From an uncultured Desulfovibrio sp. (GTDB lineage: Bacteria > Desulfobacterota > Desulfovibrionia > Desulfovibrionales > Desulfovibrionaceae), in assembly GCA_937926875.1 (NCBI GenBank), contig CALBAX010000039.1:1-64000 (forward strand): 64,000 nucleotides of DNA. Reading direction: 5' to 3'. Below are positions 34,576-42,547 of the stretch, one piece after another. The translations under genes and the position numbers were made by a program. Below the pieces are notes generated by a model. It saw nothing but the letters and a program-made list of their open reading frames with translations, searched no databases and had not been told where the DNA came from. Position 1 is the stretch's first letter; each line of letters opens with the position of its first letter.

Positions 34576-34652
34576 GCGCTCGTAGCTCAGGTGGATAGAG
34601 CAGGAGCCTTCTAAGCTCTTGGCCGGGGGTTCGAATCCTCCCGGGCGCGCCA
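34576..34652 (+). tRNA. tRNA-Arg (anticodon TCT)
   Basis: 77-nt cloverleaf: acceptor arms GCGCTCG / CGGGCGC (one G-U pair), D arm TAGCTCAGGTGGATAGAGC, anticodon loop CTTCTAA with TCT, T arm GGGGGTTCGAATCCTCC, discriminator G and encoded CCA. Its 3' side borders the AT-rich islet. Confidence 0.98.
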
Positions 34653-34663
34653 TGGAACGACCA

Positions 34664-34701
34664 GGTGGATACATGCATGACCGCGTGTATCCACCTTTTT
34701 T
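34664..34701 (+). terminator. Terminator of tRNA-Arg
   Basis: GGTGGATACA (34664-34673) and TGTATCCACC (34686-34695), then TTTTTT. Perfect 10-bp stem. The AT-rich sequence from here to 34940 shows no gene, only a short ATCCGCA / TGCGGAT palindrome near 34770. Confidence 0.92.
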
Positions 34702-34940
34702 ATTCCGCATAACGCAGAAGTAGACATTTTCCTGTGACCAACTTCCAGAATTTGCTTTTGGGGCAAAGATCCGCACATGCGGATGGAAGGGACAAGGAAA
34801 ATCAAGCTGGAATTCCTATCCTTGTTTCTTAGATATCAACTTTTCATTACTGATTTCAATTTCAAGGGATAACTCTGCTCATTTCATACATAATGAACAT
34901 TTTTTATGCCAAATGTACACACTATGCATTTCCAACATCT

Positions 34941-35318
34941 CTATTTTACAAGGAACAACCTGTCTCCCTGTTCTTCTATACGATATTCACGAAGCTTGTT
35001 AAGTACATCGACTCCACCAGCTGAAACTGCCATCATGACACACGTTGCAGCTGTAGTTGGCCCAAGTATAGCGGCAGCAGCTGTTGCAGAAATAGCTGAA
35101 ATAGCTATTTTTTTAGCATCGTTATCCTCTTTTGCAACCATATATGTAGTCGTTGCGGCAGCGATGGCAAGACACCCCAAACACACCGTCCATGCGATTT
35201 TTCCAGTCCCTTTGATCTTTATAAAAAAATCTTTAATTCCACATTCTACTTCTATATAGTCTACATTATTTTTGATTGCTTGTACAAGTTCCTTTTCATC
35301 TTTTACAACGCGCCCCAT
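34941..35318 (-). CDS. Small membrane protein of unknown function
   Basis: A 125-residue protein, not identified. The N-terminal ~40 residues look like an alpha/beta cap (GRVVKDEKELVQAIKNNVD, then YIEVECGIKDFFIKIKG). Two Gly/Ala-rich hydrophobic stretches follow (AWTVCLGCLAIAAATTTYMV and a second rich in Ala, Thr and Ser), and the protein ends LNKLREYRIEEQGDRLFLVK. ATG at 35318 has a perfect GGAGGAAATC, so upstream in-frame codons are not part of the gene. Base composition is clearly more AT-rich than neighbours, suggesting recent acquisition. It is the last gene of the islet; the interrupted gene at 35386-35643 is upstream on the same strand. Confidence 0.65.
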   Translation of the reverse strand: MGRVVKDEKELVQAIKNNVDYIEVECGIKDFFIKIKGTGKIAWTVCLGCLAIAAATTTYMVAKEDNDAKKIAISAISATAAAAILGPTTAATCVMMAVSAGGVDVLNKLREYRIEEQGDRLFLVK

Positions 35319-35385
35319 GATTTCCTCCGCTTTCCATAAATGGATCACAACGCCAGTTACTCTGGCATACCTTTCATTATCTTCA

Positions 35386-35643
35386 TTATAGTTGATATAT
35401 CCAGATTCGTAGAATGACAACAAAAATTATTAGCAGAGTGGGAACGCCGATTTGATAGATCGTCTGTGGCCTCAATCAATACAACAGGGCACGAGTACAT
35501 GCCCAAGCAGAGATCAGCAGATACACGACCAGCAATATCAGCTGAGCTTTCCAAAAACGCACGAATCCTCTAAAGAAATTACCTTGTCCAAGTATAAAGA
35601 TGATCCCGAGGACAAGGACAACTGTTCCAAGCGTGAACGGCAT
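35386..35643 (-). pseudogene. Small membrane-protein gene interrupted by an in-frame TGA
   Basis: From ATG at 35643 (GGGAGG 7 nt upstream) 55 codons encode two hydrophobic helices (GTVVLVLGIIFIL and AQLILLVVYLLISAWA), ending at TGA 35476-35478. The same frame continues without another stop for 29 codons, giving LRPQTIYQIGVPTLLIIFVV and a third helix that ends RIWIYQL at TAA 35386. The continuation looks like real membrane protein. TGA probably replaces TGG (Trp). The 55-residue product could still be made. Selenocysteine is conceivable because selA and tRNA-Sec are present, but no SECIS-like stem follows the TGA. Confidence 0.55.
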
Positions 35644-35848
35644 ACTCTTCCCTCCCCGCCATGCTTTCTCAGATTACGCCTGGTCATTCCATAAAGTGGA
35701 ATTTGACCTGTTCACAGAAAGCTGAACGGTGAGGAACACACATATGGAAAAGCTGGGGACTTCGACGCAAAAGGCCCGTTTTCAATGCCTTACTGTTTTA
35801 GCTGGATACACGGCCCGCCATTATCTTCCCCTGGATCATCCGGCATTT

Positions 35849-36295
35849 TCAAATGCATTCTTTCTCCAGCCGGTACAGGGTCAGGCCATGCGGCAGGGGC
35901 GTCTCTTCACTGACGGCATAGCCCAGCCACAACAGGGGCCGCAGGTCCGCGGCATCCCGCGCCGGGAACAGCAGTTCGCGCCGGGCCTCGGGCAACAGGC
36001 TTTCCATCTGCAACAGCAGCATGGTCTCCACATACTGCCCCTGCCATTGCGGATGCACCAGCAATTGGGCCAGATGCTGTCTGCCGTCCACTTCGCGCCC
36101 TCCAACGGCCCCCACCATGGTGCCATCTTCCATCAGGGCCCGCAGCACCACGCCCTGGGCAAAAAAATCCTCCAGCGCATCCCCGGCCGTTTCGGGCAGG
36201 GGCTGCCCTTCCGGCAGCAGACGCGCCCGCACCATTTCCTGCAACTGTACAAGAGCGGCCAGATCTTCCCGGCCAGCCTTTTCAAGACGGATCAT
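35849..36295 (-). CDS. GNAT-like acetyltransferase domain protein
   Basis: 148 residues with a compact GNAT layout: MIRLEKAGREDLAALVQLQ (strand 1, helix 1), VVLRALMEDGTMVGAVGGRE (strands 2-3), HLAQLLVHPQWQGQYVETMLLLQMESLL in place of the acetyl-CoA P-loop region, here without a canonical Q/RxxGxG/A loop, then LLWLGYAVSEETPLPHGLTLYRLEKE. The degenerate CoA loop means catalytic activity is uncertain. AAAGGAGGCTATGC precedes the ATG. Base composition is like the core genome, so it marks the right edge of the AT-rich islet. Confidence 0.65.
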   Translation of the reverse strand: MIRLEKAGREDLAALVQLQEMVRARLLPEGQPLPETAGDALEDFFAQGVVLRALMEDGTMVGAVGGREVDGRQHLAQLLVHPQWQGQYVETMLLLQMESLLPEARRELLFPARDAADLRPLLWLGYAVSEETPLPHGLTLYRLEKECI

Positions 36296-36525
36296 GCATA
36301 GCCTCCTTTTCGGAATGCAGCCTAACAGGGGAATATGGCTGTCGCAAGCAGGCCGTCCTGTAATGGGCAAGAGAATGCCGCCCGATCCAGCAGGCTGCTG
36401 TTGCAGTCAGTACGCCACCCAGTCACAGACATAAAATATTTTTCCGCACGGCCGTCCTGCCGTGAAACGTTTTTCCCCTCGGTACAAGCGCTGACAAGGA
36501 CAGGGAATTGTGGCATGGTCGCGGC

Positions 36526-37809
36526 ATGAAGACTGCAAAGCATTTCACCACCATCGACCAGATCTGGGAACACCTGGACGGCCTTGGTTTCTTCCACATG
36601 GATCTGAGCCTGACGCGCATGGAGACCGCCCTCTCCCGCCTGGGCCTTTCCCGCCCGCCCTTCGTGGTGGCCCAGGTCGTGGGCACCAACGGCAAGGGCT
36701 CCACGTCCGCCTTCCTGGACAGCCTGTCCCGTGCCCACGGCTGCCGCACCGGGCTCTATACCTCGCCGCACTTCCTTTCCCCCTGCGAGCGCATCCGCAT
36801 CGACGGTGCCCCCCTGCAGGAAGACCTGTGGCCCGGGCTGGCCACGGAAGTGTACGCGGCGCGACCGGATCTGACCTATTTCGAATTCCTGACCGTGCTG
36901 GCCATACTGGCCTTTGCCCGTCAGGGCGTACGGCTGGCCGTCATGGAAGCCGGTCTGGGCGGCGCCCATGACGCCACCACGGCCCTGGCCAGCGACCTGA
37001 CCTGCTTCGCGCCCGTGGCCATGGACCATGCCGCCATCCTGGGCCCCACCCTGCGTGACATCGCCCTGGACAAATGCGGCGCCATCCGTCCCCGCGTGCC
37101 GGTGGTCAGCGCGCCCCAGTTCCCGGCTGCCGAAGAGGTGCTGCGCCGGCAGGCCGAACAGCTGGCCGCGCCCCTGCACATCGTCGATCCCCTGCCGGGC
37201 AACATGCCGCTGGGGCTGGCCGGGCCGCACCAGCGCATCAATGCCGCCGTGGCCCTGCACGCCTGGCAGGCCCTGGCCCCGCGCCTGCATGTGACGCCGC
37301 GGCCTGATGCCGTGGCACGGGGACTGGCCCGGGCCTTCGTGCCCGGCCGTCTGCAGTCCGTGCCCGCCACGGACCAGCATCCGCCCCTGCTGCTGGACGG
37401 CGCCCACAATGCCCACGGCATGGCCGCCCTGCTGGCCCATGTGCGCCAGTCCGGCCTGCGTCCGCGCGCGGCCATCTATTCCTGCCTGGGCGACAAGGAC
37501 TGGCATCCGGCCCTGATGCTGCTCAAGCGTGCCCTGGGAGATGCGCCGCTCTTCATCCCGGCCCTGCACAACGAGCGCGCCGCCGACGCCGCCCAGGTGG
37601 TGGCCGCCGCCAATGCTGCGGCCCCGGCCCATGCCACCCTGCTGCCCGACGTGCGCAACGCTCTGGATGCCGTGCGCGACCTGCCCGGCGACGGCAAGGC
37701 CCCGGTCATCATCAGCGGCTCCCTGTACATGCTGGCGGAATTCTACAGCCTCTATCCCCACCTGCTGGAACAGCCCGACTCCGCCCAGGGCGCCAAGGAG
37801 GACGCATGA
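36526..37809 (+). CDS. folC: Bifunctional folylpolyglutamate/dihydrofolate synthase FolC
   Basis: Mur-ligase-type enzyme of 427 residues that adds glutamate to dihydropteroate and folates. It has VVGTNGKGSTSAFLDSL (P-loop), YTSPHFLSPCERIRIDG, YFEFLTVLAILAFARQ, VMEAGLGGAHDATTAL, LDGAHNAHGM and AIYSCLGDKD. The ATG at 36526 lacks a good ribosome-binding site; an in-frame TTG at 36508 has AAGGA 7 nt upstream and may be the true start (six more residues). Its stop overlaps the selA start by 4 nt (ATGA), so selA is translationally coupled to folC. Confidence 0.93.
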   Translation: MKTAKHFTTIDQIWEHLDGLGFFHMDLSLTRMETALSRLGLSRPPFVVAQVVGTNGKGSTSAFLDSLSRAHGCRTGLYTSPHFLSPCERIRIDGAPLQEDLWPGLATEVYAARPDLTYFEFLTVLAILAFARQGVRLAVMEAGLGGAHDATTALASDLTCFAPVAMDHAAILGPTLRDIALDKCGAIRPRVPVVSAPQFPAAEEVLRRQAEQLAAPLHIVDPLPGNMPLGLAGPHQRINAAVALHAWQALAPRLHVTPRPDAVARGLARAFVPGRLQSVPATDQHPPLLLDGAHNAHGMAALLAHVRQSGLRPRAAIYSCLGDKDWHPALMLLKRALGDAPLFIPALHNERAADAAQVVAAANAAAPAHATLLPDVRNALDAVRDLPGDGKAPVIISGSLYMLAEFYSLYPHLLEQPDSAQGAKEDA

Positions 37810-39206
37810 ACCACCTTTTCCGTGCCCTGCCGTCCATGGATGCCACTCTGGATGCCCTTCTGACAGCGGACAAGGCCCTGTGCGACCTGCCCCGCCCCCT
37901 GCTGCGCGAGGCCGTCACGGATTTCTGGGACAGCCGCCGCGACGACATCCGCGCCGGTCGCGTACAGGATGCCGCCGAACTGGCTCTGGAGGCCTGCCTG
38001 CCCGAGCTGCTGGCCTTCGTCCACCGCAAGACGGCGCCGCGCCTGCGCAACGTCATCAACGGCACCGGCGTGGTCATCCATACCAACATGGGGCGTTCCG
38101 TGCTGGCCCGGAGCGCCCAGGAGGCCGTACGCCGGGTCATCTCCGGCTACTGCAACCTGGAGCTCGACCTGCGCAGCGGCGGACGTGGCAGCCGCTACGT
38201 CATCATCGACGAGCTGCTCCAGCGCCTGACCGGCGCCGAGGCCGCCATGGTGGTCAACAACAATGCCGCCGCCGTCCTGCTGGTGCTGGATACGTTCTGT
38301 AAGGGCGGCGAGGTCATCGTCTCGCGCGGGGAACTGGTAGAGATCGGCGGCAGCTTCCGCATCCCGGAAGTGATGGAAAAAAGCGGTGCCCGCCTGCGTG
38401 AAGTGGGCGCCACCAACCGCTGCCACCTGCACGACTACGCCGCGGCCATCAACGAAGATACCCGCGCCCTCATGCGCGTGCACACCTCCAACTACCGCAT
38501 AGTGGGCTTCCATTCCGCCGTGCCCCTGCCCGATCTGGCAGCCCTGGCCCGGGAACACGGCCTGCCCGTCATCGAGGATCTGGGCAGCGGTTCCTTCATG
38601 GACTTTTCCTCTGTGGGCCTGCCCAACGAGCCCACGGTGCCCGAAGTGGTGGCCGGAGGCGCCGACGTGGTGACCTTTTCCGGCGACAAGGTGCTGGGAG
38701 GCCCGCAATGCGGCCTTATCGTGGGCAGCCGGGAACGCATCAAGGCCCTGAAAAAGAACCCCCTCACCCGCGCCCTGCGCTGCGACAAGCTGACCATGGC
38801 CGCGCTGGAGGCCACCCTGCGCCTCTATTGCGAGCCCGAACGCGCCCGCCGCGAGATCCCGACCCTGCGCGACATCTGCCGGGATCCCAAAGACCTGGCC
38901 CGGGCTGCCCGCTCGCTGGCCGCCCGGCTGCGCCGCGCCCTGGGCCCTGCCTGCCGCATCAGCCTGCGCCCGGATGTCTCCCGCGTGGGCGGCGGCGCCT
39001 TCCCGGAACGCGACCTGCCCACCACCCTGGTCTGTCTGGAGCCCGTCGCCATGAGCGCCACGGCCCTCAAGCAGGCCCTGCTGGATACCACGCCGCCGGT
39101 GCTGGGCCGGCTGGAAGAAAGGAGCTTCTGCCTCGACCCGCGCACGCTCCTGCCCGAAGACCTGCCGCGCCTGACGGCCCTGCTCAAACGGCTGCTGGCC
39201 GGCTAG
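37806..39206 (+). CDS. selA: L-seryl-tRNA(Sec) selenium transferase SelA
   Basis: PLP enzyme converting seryl-tRNA(Sec) to selenocysteyl-tRNA(Sec) with selenophosphate. The 466-residue protein has the SelA N-terminal helical domain (PRLRNVINGTGVVIHTNMGR), NNNAAAVLLVL, SRGELVEIGGSFRIPEVM, GATNRCHLHDY and the Schiff-base Lys295 in FSGDKVLGGPQ, the same number as in E. coli SelA. Together with the tRNA-Sec gene at 55.3 kb it shows that this organism uses selenocysteine. AAGGAGGACGC precedes the ATG, which overlaps the end of folC. selB and selD are not in the window. Confidence 0.97.
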   Translation: MNHLFRALPSMDATLDALLTADKALCDLPRPLLREAVTDFWDSRRDDIRAGRVQDAAELALEACLPELLAFVHRKTAPRLRNVINGTGVVIHTNMGRSVLARSAQEAVRRVISGYCNLELDLRSGGRGSRYVIIDELLQRLTGAEAAMVVNNNAAAVLLVLDTFCKGGEVIVSRGELVEIGGSFRIPEVMEKSGARLREVGATNRCHLHDYAAAINEDTRALMRVHTSNYRIVGFHSAVPLPDLAALAREHGLPVIEDLGSGSFMDFSSVGLPNEPTVPEVVAGGADVVTFSGDKVLGGPQCGLIVGSRERIKALKKNPLTRALRCDKLTMAALEATLRLYCEPERARREIPTLRDICRDPKDLARAARSLAARLRRALGPACRISLRPDVSRVGGGAFPERDLPTTLVCLEPVAMSATALKQALLDTTPPVLGRLEERSFCLDPRTLLPEDLPRLTALLKRLLAG

Positions 39207-39374
39207 AGCATATTTCCGCCCGCATCCCGTTCCACAGCGCCATGCGGGCCATGCCTCCCGGCCATGCACCGGCCGGAGCATCACGGCCTGCCGCGGCTGC
39301 CGGATCCCCGGCCAGCCGGGCACCGGCTCCATGAAAAGGCAGCAACACTGCCCGCTGCCTAAAGGATACTGGAT

Positions 39375-40772
39375 ATGAAAAAAGCAGAAACGCCTTCCCT
39401 CACCTACAGTCCCCGCAACGCCTGGGACGTGTACACCACCGCCACCCAGAAACGCCAGATGGACGCGCTGGTCAAGCGGTACATGGATTTCCTCAGCAAT
39501 TGCAAGACCGAACGCGAGACCGTGGCCTATGTGCAGAAACGACTGCAGGAAGCCGGGTTCAGCGAGGACTTCAAAAAGAACACCGTGTTCCGCAACCTGC
39601 GCGGCAAGGCCATCTTCGCCGCCCGCAAGGGCAAGATCCCGCTGCAGAAGGGCGTGCACCTCATCGCCGCCCATGCCGACAGCCCCCGCCTGGACTTCAA
39701 GCAGCGCCCGCTGGTCGAACAGCCCGGCGTGGCCCAGGCCAAGACCCACTATTACGGCGGCATCCGCAAGTACCAGTGGCTGGCCCGACCTCTGGCCCTG
39801 CACGGCGTGGTGGTGCTGGAGAACGGCAAGAGCATCAGCGTGGCCATCGGTGAAAAAGCCGGCGAGCCCGTCTTCACCATCGCCGACCTGCTGCCTCATC
39901 TGGCCCGCAAGCAAAACAGCCAGACCCTGGCCGAAGTCTTTGACGGCGAAAAGCTGAACATCATCCTGGGCCACAGCCCGGCCCCCACCGCCGCCAGGGA
40001 CAAGGACATCAAGGAGCCCATCAAGCAGCACGTGCTGGAGCTGCTCAACGCCAAGTACGGCATCCGCGAAGAAGACCTCGTCACCGCCGAGCTCCAGGTC
40101 GTGCCCGCAGGCCCCGCCACCTATGTGGGCTTCGACAAGGGCCTGGTGGGCGGCTACGGCCAGGATGACCGCATCTGCGTCTTCACCGCCCTGGAGGCCC
40201 TGCTCAACGCCAAGAACAGCAATCGACTCTGCCCCAACATGGCCGTCATGTTCTGGGACAAGGAGGAGATCGGCTCCGACGGTGCCACCGGGGCGGCCTC
40301 CCGCTTCCTGCAGTACTGCTTCGAAGACCTGGCCCGCGCCTGGGCCCCGGGCATCCCGGTCTCGCAGGTGCTGCTCAATACCCGTGCCCTGTCCGCTGAC
40401 GTGGACGCCGCCTTCGACCCCGATTTCCCCGAAGTGCACGAAAAGCAGAACGCCGCCCAGCTGGGCCACGGCCCCGTCTGCTCCAAGTACTCCGGCTCCG
40501 GCGGCAAATACGGTGCCAGCGACGCCGATGCGGAGTTCTACGGCTACGTGCGCGGCCTGTTCAACGCCCGCAACATCCCCTGGCAGCCTGCCGAACTGGG
40601 CAAGGTGGACGTGGGCGGCGGCGGTACCGTGGCCCTCTTCCTGGCCGCCTACGGCATGCAGGTCATCGACTGCGGCCCGGCCCTCCTCGCCATGCACAGC
40701 CCCTTCGAGCTGGCCAGCTGCGTGGACATCCTTGCCACGGCCGAAGCCTATAAGGCCTTCCTCGAAGGTTAG
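39375..40772 (+). CDS. M18 family aminopeptidase
   Basis: Cytosolic dinuclear zinc aminopeptidase of 465 residues. The M18 signatures are LIAAHADSPRLDFK, YYGGIRKYQWLARPLALHG, GGYGQDDRICVFTALEAL, FWDKEEIGSDGATGAASRF, LNTRALSADVDAAFDP and the C-terminal MHSPFELASCVD. His, Asp and Glu in AHAD, GQDDR, EEIGS and the final MHS are the metal and catalytic residues. TAAAGGATACTGGAT precedes the start. It is monocistronic, and hairpin element copy 5 follows 24 nt after the stop. Confidence 0.93.
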   Translation: MKKAETPSLTYSPRNAWDVYTTATQKRQMDALVKRYMDFLSNCKTERETVAYVQKRLQEAGFSEDFKKNTVFRNLRGKAIFAARKGKIPLQKGVHLIAAHADSPRLDFKQRPLVEQPGVAQAKTHYYGGIRKYQWLARPLALHGVVVLENGKSISVAIGEKAGEPVFTIADLLPHLARKQNSQTLAEVFDGEKLNIILGHSPAPTAARDKDIKEPIKQHVLELLNAKYGIREEDLVTAELQVVPAGPATYVGFDKGLVGGYGQDDRICVFTALEALLNAKNSNRLCPNMAVMFWDKEEIGSDGATGAASRFLQYCFEDLARAWAPGIPVSQVLLNTRALSADVDAAFDPDFPEVHEKQNAAQLGHGPVCSKYSGSGGKYGASDADAEFYGYVRGLFNARNIPWQPAELGKVDVGGGGTVALFLAAYGMQVIDCGPALLAMHSPFELASCVDILATAEAYKAFLEG

Positions 40773-40796
40773 TCCGCCGCTGCTGGAGCGGCATCA

Positions 40797-40935
40797 TTGA
40801 GAGGGGGCGGGGACGTTTTTTGTAAAAACTGTCCCCGCCCCCTCTCAAACTCTCCCCCACCCCTGAAAAAACTTTCGTCTGGTCGCTCTGGAAGGTCCCC
40901 GTCGCTGTCTGGCGGGGAGGGATTTTCAGCCCCTG
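40797..40935 (+). repeat. Dispersed 3' hairpin element, copy 5
   Basis: Perfect 18-bp arms (40797-40814 / 40831-40848: TTGAGAGGGGGCGGGGAC and its complement) enclose an inner GTTTTT-TGT-AAAAAC stem with one bulged T. CTCAAACTCTCCCCCACCCC, AAAAAACTTTCGTCTGG and GGAAGGTCCCCGTCGCTG follow. The last block is shared nearly exactly with copy 6. It is in the orientation of the aminopeptidase gene just upstream. Confidence 0.8.
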
Positions 40936-41160
40936 AGCAACGAAAAGGCAGACTGTCATACTGCCATGCCTGTTGCCTAATCGAAGAGGGATTCTTGCGT
41001 CATGCCCGGCGGACAGTCACGCGCCGCCTTACATCGCCATATCCGGCAGTACGCTTGTTCTTGCATCACGCACACCTGCCTGGTGGCGTAGCAAGACTAT
41101 CCGCCCGGTCTTTTCTGTTTTCCGCCACCAGACACCCACTGACCAACGCCGCAAAAAACG
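40936..41160. other. Intergenic stretch between two hairpin elements
   Basis: No gene is seen. The stretch separates copy 5 from the bidirectional terminator, and frames within it have shadow-like composition. Confidence 0.4.
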
Positions 41161-41191
41161 AAAAGCGGACATCCTGAGGATGTCCGCTTTT
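41161..41191. terminator. Bidirectional terminator between aminopeptidase and mltA
   Basis: AAAAGCGGACATCC, loop TGA, GGATGTCCGCTTTT: a perfect 14-bp stem with A and T runs on either side, suitable for both converging genes. Confidence 0.9.
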
Positions 41192-41204
41192 CCATGCCCG
41201 TCGG

Positions 41205-41390
41205 TCAACGACGGGGACCTTCCAGAAAGACCATAGGAGCGTTTTTGGGGGAGGGGTGGGGAGCTGAATCCTTTTTCCGCTGGGAGCGACCGAAGGCGGC
41301 CCGCAGGGCCGTGCCCGTTGCGACGGAGGAAGCTACGGGCATCGACAGCAACGCAAAGGGGTTCCCTTCCCCTCGAACCAGCCTTTCCCT
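41205..41390 (-). repeat. Dispersed 3' hairpin element, copy 6, with a split hairpin
   Basis: On the minus strand, directly after mltA, GAGGGGAAGGGAACCCCTTT (41357-41376) looks like a left arm. About 90 nt later AAAAAGGATTCAGCTCCCC (41259-41277) looks like the right arm, then ACCCCTCCCCCAAAAACG and GGAAGGTCCCCGTCGTTG as in copy 5. The intervening bases are unlike any other copy, so the hairpin seems to have been interrupted or to have diverged. Confidence 0.55.
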
Positions 41391-41395
41391 GCTCC

Positions 41396-42547
41396 CTAGC
41401 GTGCCACCAGCACCCAGGCGGGGCCGGGGGCATCCAGATGGCTGGCAACATAATTGGCGCGTTCGGAGCCGCCGCAGAACAGGTCGATGCGCCGCTGCTT
41501 GATGGCGCCGCCCACGTCTTGGGCAAAGCCGATGCCGCGCAGGGGCAGGTTGCCGTATTTCTCGTCCGGCACGTTGACGCCAAAGGCCACCACGGCGCCC
41601 AGCGGGATGTAGCTGCGGTCCACGGCCAGGGAGAGCCATTCGTCCACCACATGCCCCATGGCGCCGGTGGGGCCGCGGCTGCCGTAGCGGAAAAAGACGT
41701 AGCTGGGGTTCTCGTTGAGGATCTCGCGCACGCGCTGGGGATTGTCCTTGAACCATTGGCGCTGCTCGAAGATGTCGCCGCGCTTGAGCAGGCCCTTCTC
41801 GCGCATGATGCGACCCGAGCTCTTGTATTTGTGGCCGTTCTGGCCCGCGTAGTTGATGAATGCCTCGGTACCGTCATCGAAGACCAGACGGCCGGAGCCC
41901 TGGATCTCCAGGAAGAAGACATCCACGGGATCCGCAGCCCAGGCCAGTTCCAGCCCGCGTCCGGCCAGCAGCTGCTGCTCTTCGATCTGGCGGCGGGTAT
42001 GGTAGCGGCCCTTGTGGCGGCGCTTGTACTGCTTCATGTCCGGCGGCAGGGCGTAGATGGCCTGCTCGTAGCCGGGCTTGCGGGTACGGCTGGCCTTGAC
42101 GCGGGGCTCATAGTAACCGGAATAGGCGATGCCGGAGGGGACTTCCACCCACTGGAAGTTCTGGAGGAAGAGCTGCGGTTCGGCATCCAGACGGGGCAGC
42201 AGCTCCTGCAGGCGCAGCAGGGTGCGCTCCATGTCGCCCCAGGTCAGGTGCAGGCCGGGACGGTCGATGGCCACGGCCCCGGCGGGCTTGCTCTTGACAT
42301 AGAGCAGGGATTTCCGCACCGTAGGCGCCATCTCGCGCCACGACTGCAGGTCCTGGTTCTGGGGCGCAAGATGTTCCGTGAAGAATTCTGGCGACTCAAA
42401 GCCCACGGCGGGCCCTTTGGGGATCAGGTATTCCTCATGCGTCTGCCGCGACCCGCAGCCGGACAGCGCCAGGGCGGCCAGCAGCACGGCGCACAGCGCC
42501 AGACGCGGGAGCCCCTTCCCCACACGCAAAGGAGTTTTCTGATGCAT
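41396..42547 (-). CDS. mltA: Membrane-bound lytic murein transglycosylase A (MltA)
   Basis: Outer-membrane lipoprotein (383 residues) that cleaves peptidoglycan glycan strands to 1,6-anhydro products. The lipoprotein signal is LALCAVLLAALALSGC. The MltA domain contains LTWGDMERTLLRLQELL, YSGYYEPRVKASR, VDVFFLEIQGSGRLVF and NYAGQNGHKYKS. The C-terminal 3D domain has GPTGAMGHVVDEWLSLAVDRSYIPLG and GIGFAQDVGGAIKQRRIDLFCG, with the catalytic-type Asp residues. ATG at 42547 is preceded on the minus strand by GGAAGG, which lies inside the oppositely oriented thioesterase gene; the two start codons overlap. Confidence 0.93.
   Translation of the reverse strand: MHQKTPLRVGKGLPRLALCAVLLAALALSGCGSRQTHEEYLIPKGPAVGFESPEFFTEHLAPQNQDLQSWREMAPTVRKSLLYVKSKPAGAVAIDRPGLHLTWGDMERTLLRLQELLPRLDAEPQLFLQNFQWVEVPSGIAYSGYYEPRVKASRTRKPGYEQAIYALPPDMKQYKRRHKGRYHTRRQIEEQQLLAGRGLELAWAADPVDVFFLEIQGSGRLVFDDGTEAFINYAGQNGHKYKSSGRIMREKGLLKRGDIFEQRQWFKDNPQRVREILNENPSYVFFRYGSRGPTGAMGHVVDEWLSLAVDRSYIPLGAVVAFGVNVPDEKYGNLPLRGIGFAQDVGGAIKQRRIDLFCGGSERANYVASHLDAPGPAWVLVAR

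Noticed and set aside
34906..35259. 117-codon plus-strand frame in the AT-rich islet
   Set aside because: It is the complement of the 34941-35318 gene, which has a perfect GGAGGAAATC site and the better protein.
35476..35478. TGA as a selenocysteine codon in the islet membrane protein
   Set aside because: Sec machinery is present, but only a weak CGAT/ATCG pairing follows the TGA and there is no redox motif around it. A Trp-to-stop change is simpler.
34576..35850. Integrated element with attL/attR at tRNA-Arg
   Set aside because: No integrase gene and no second copy of the tRNA 3' end was found in the window, so an active or complete integrative element is not supported.
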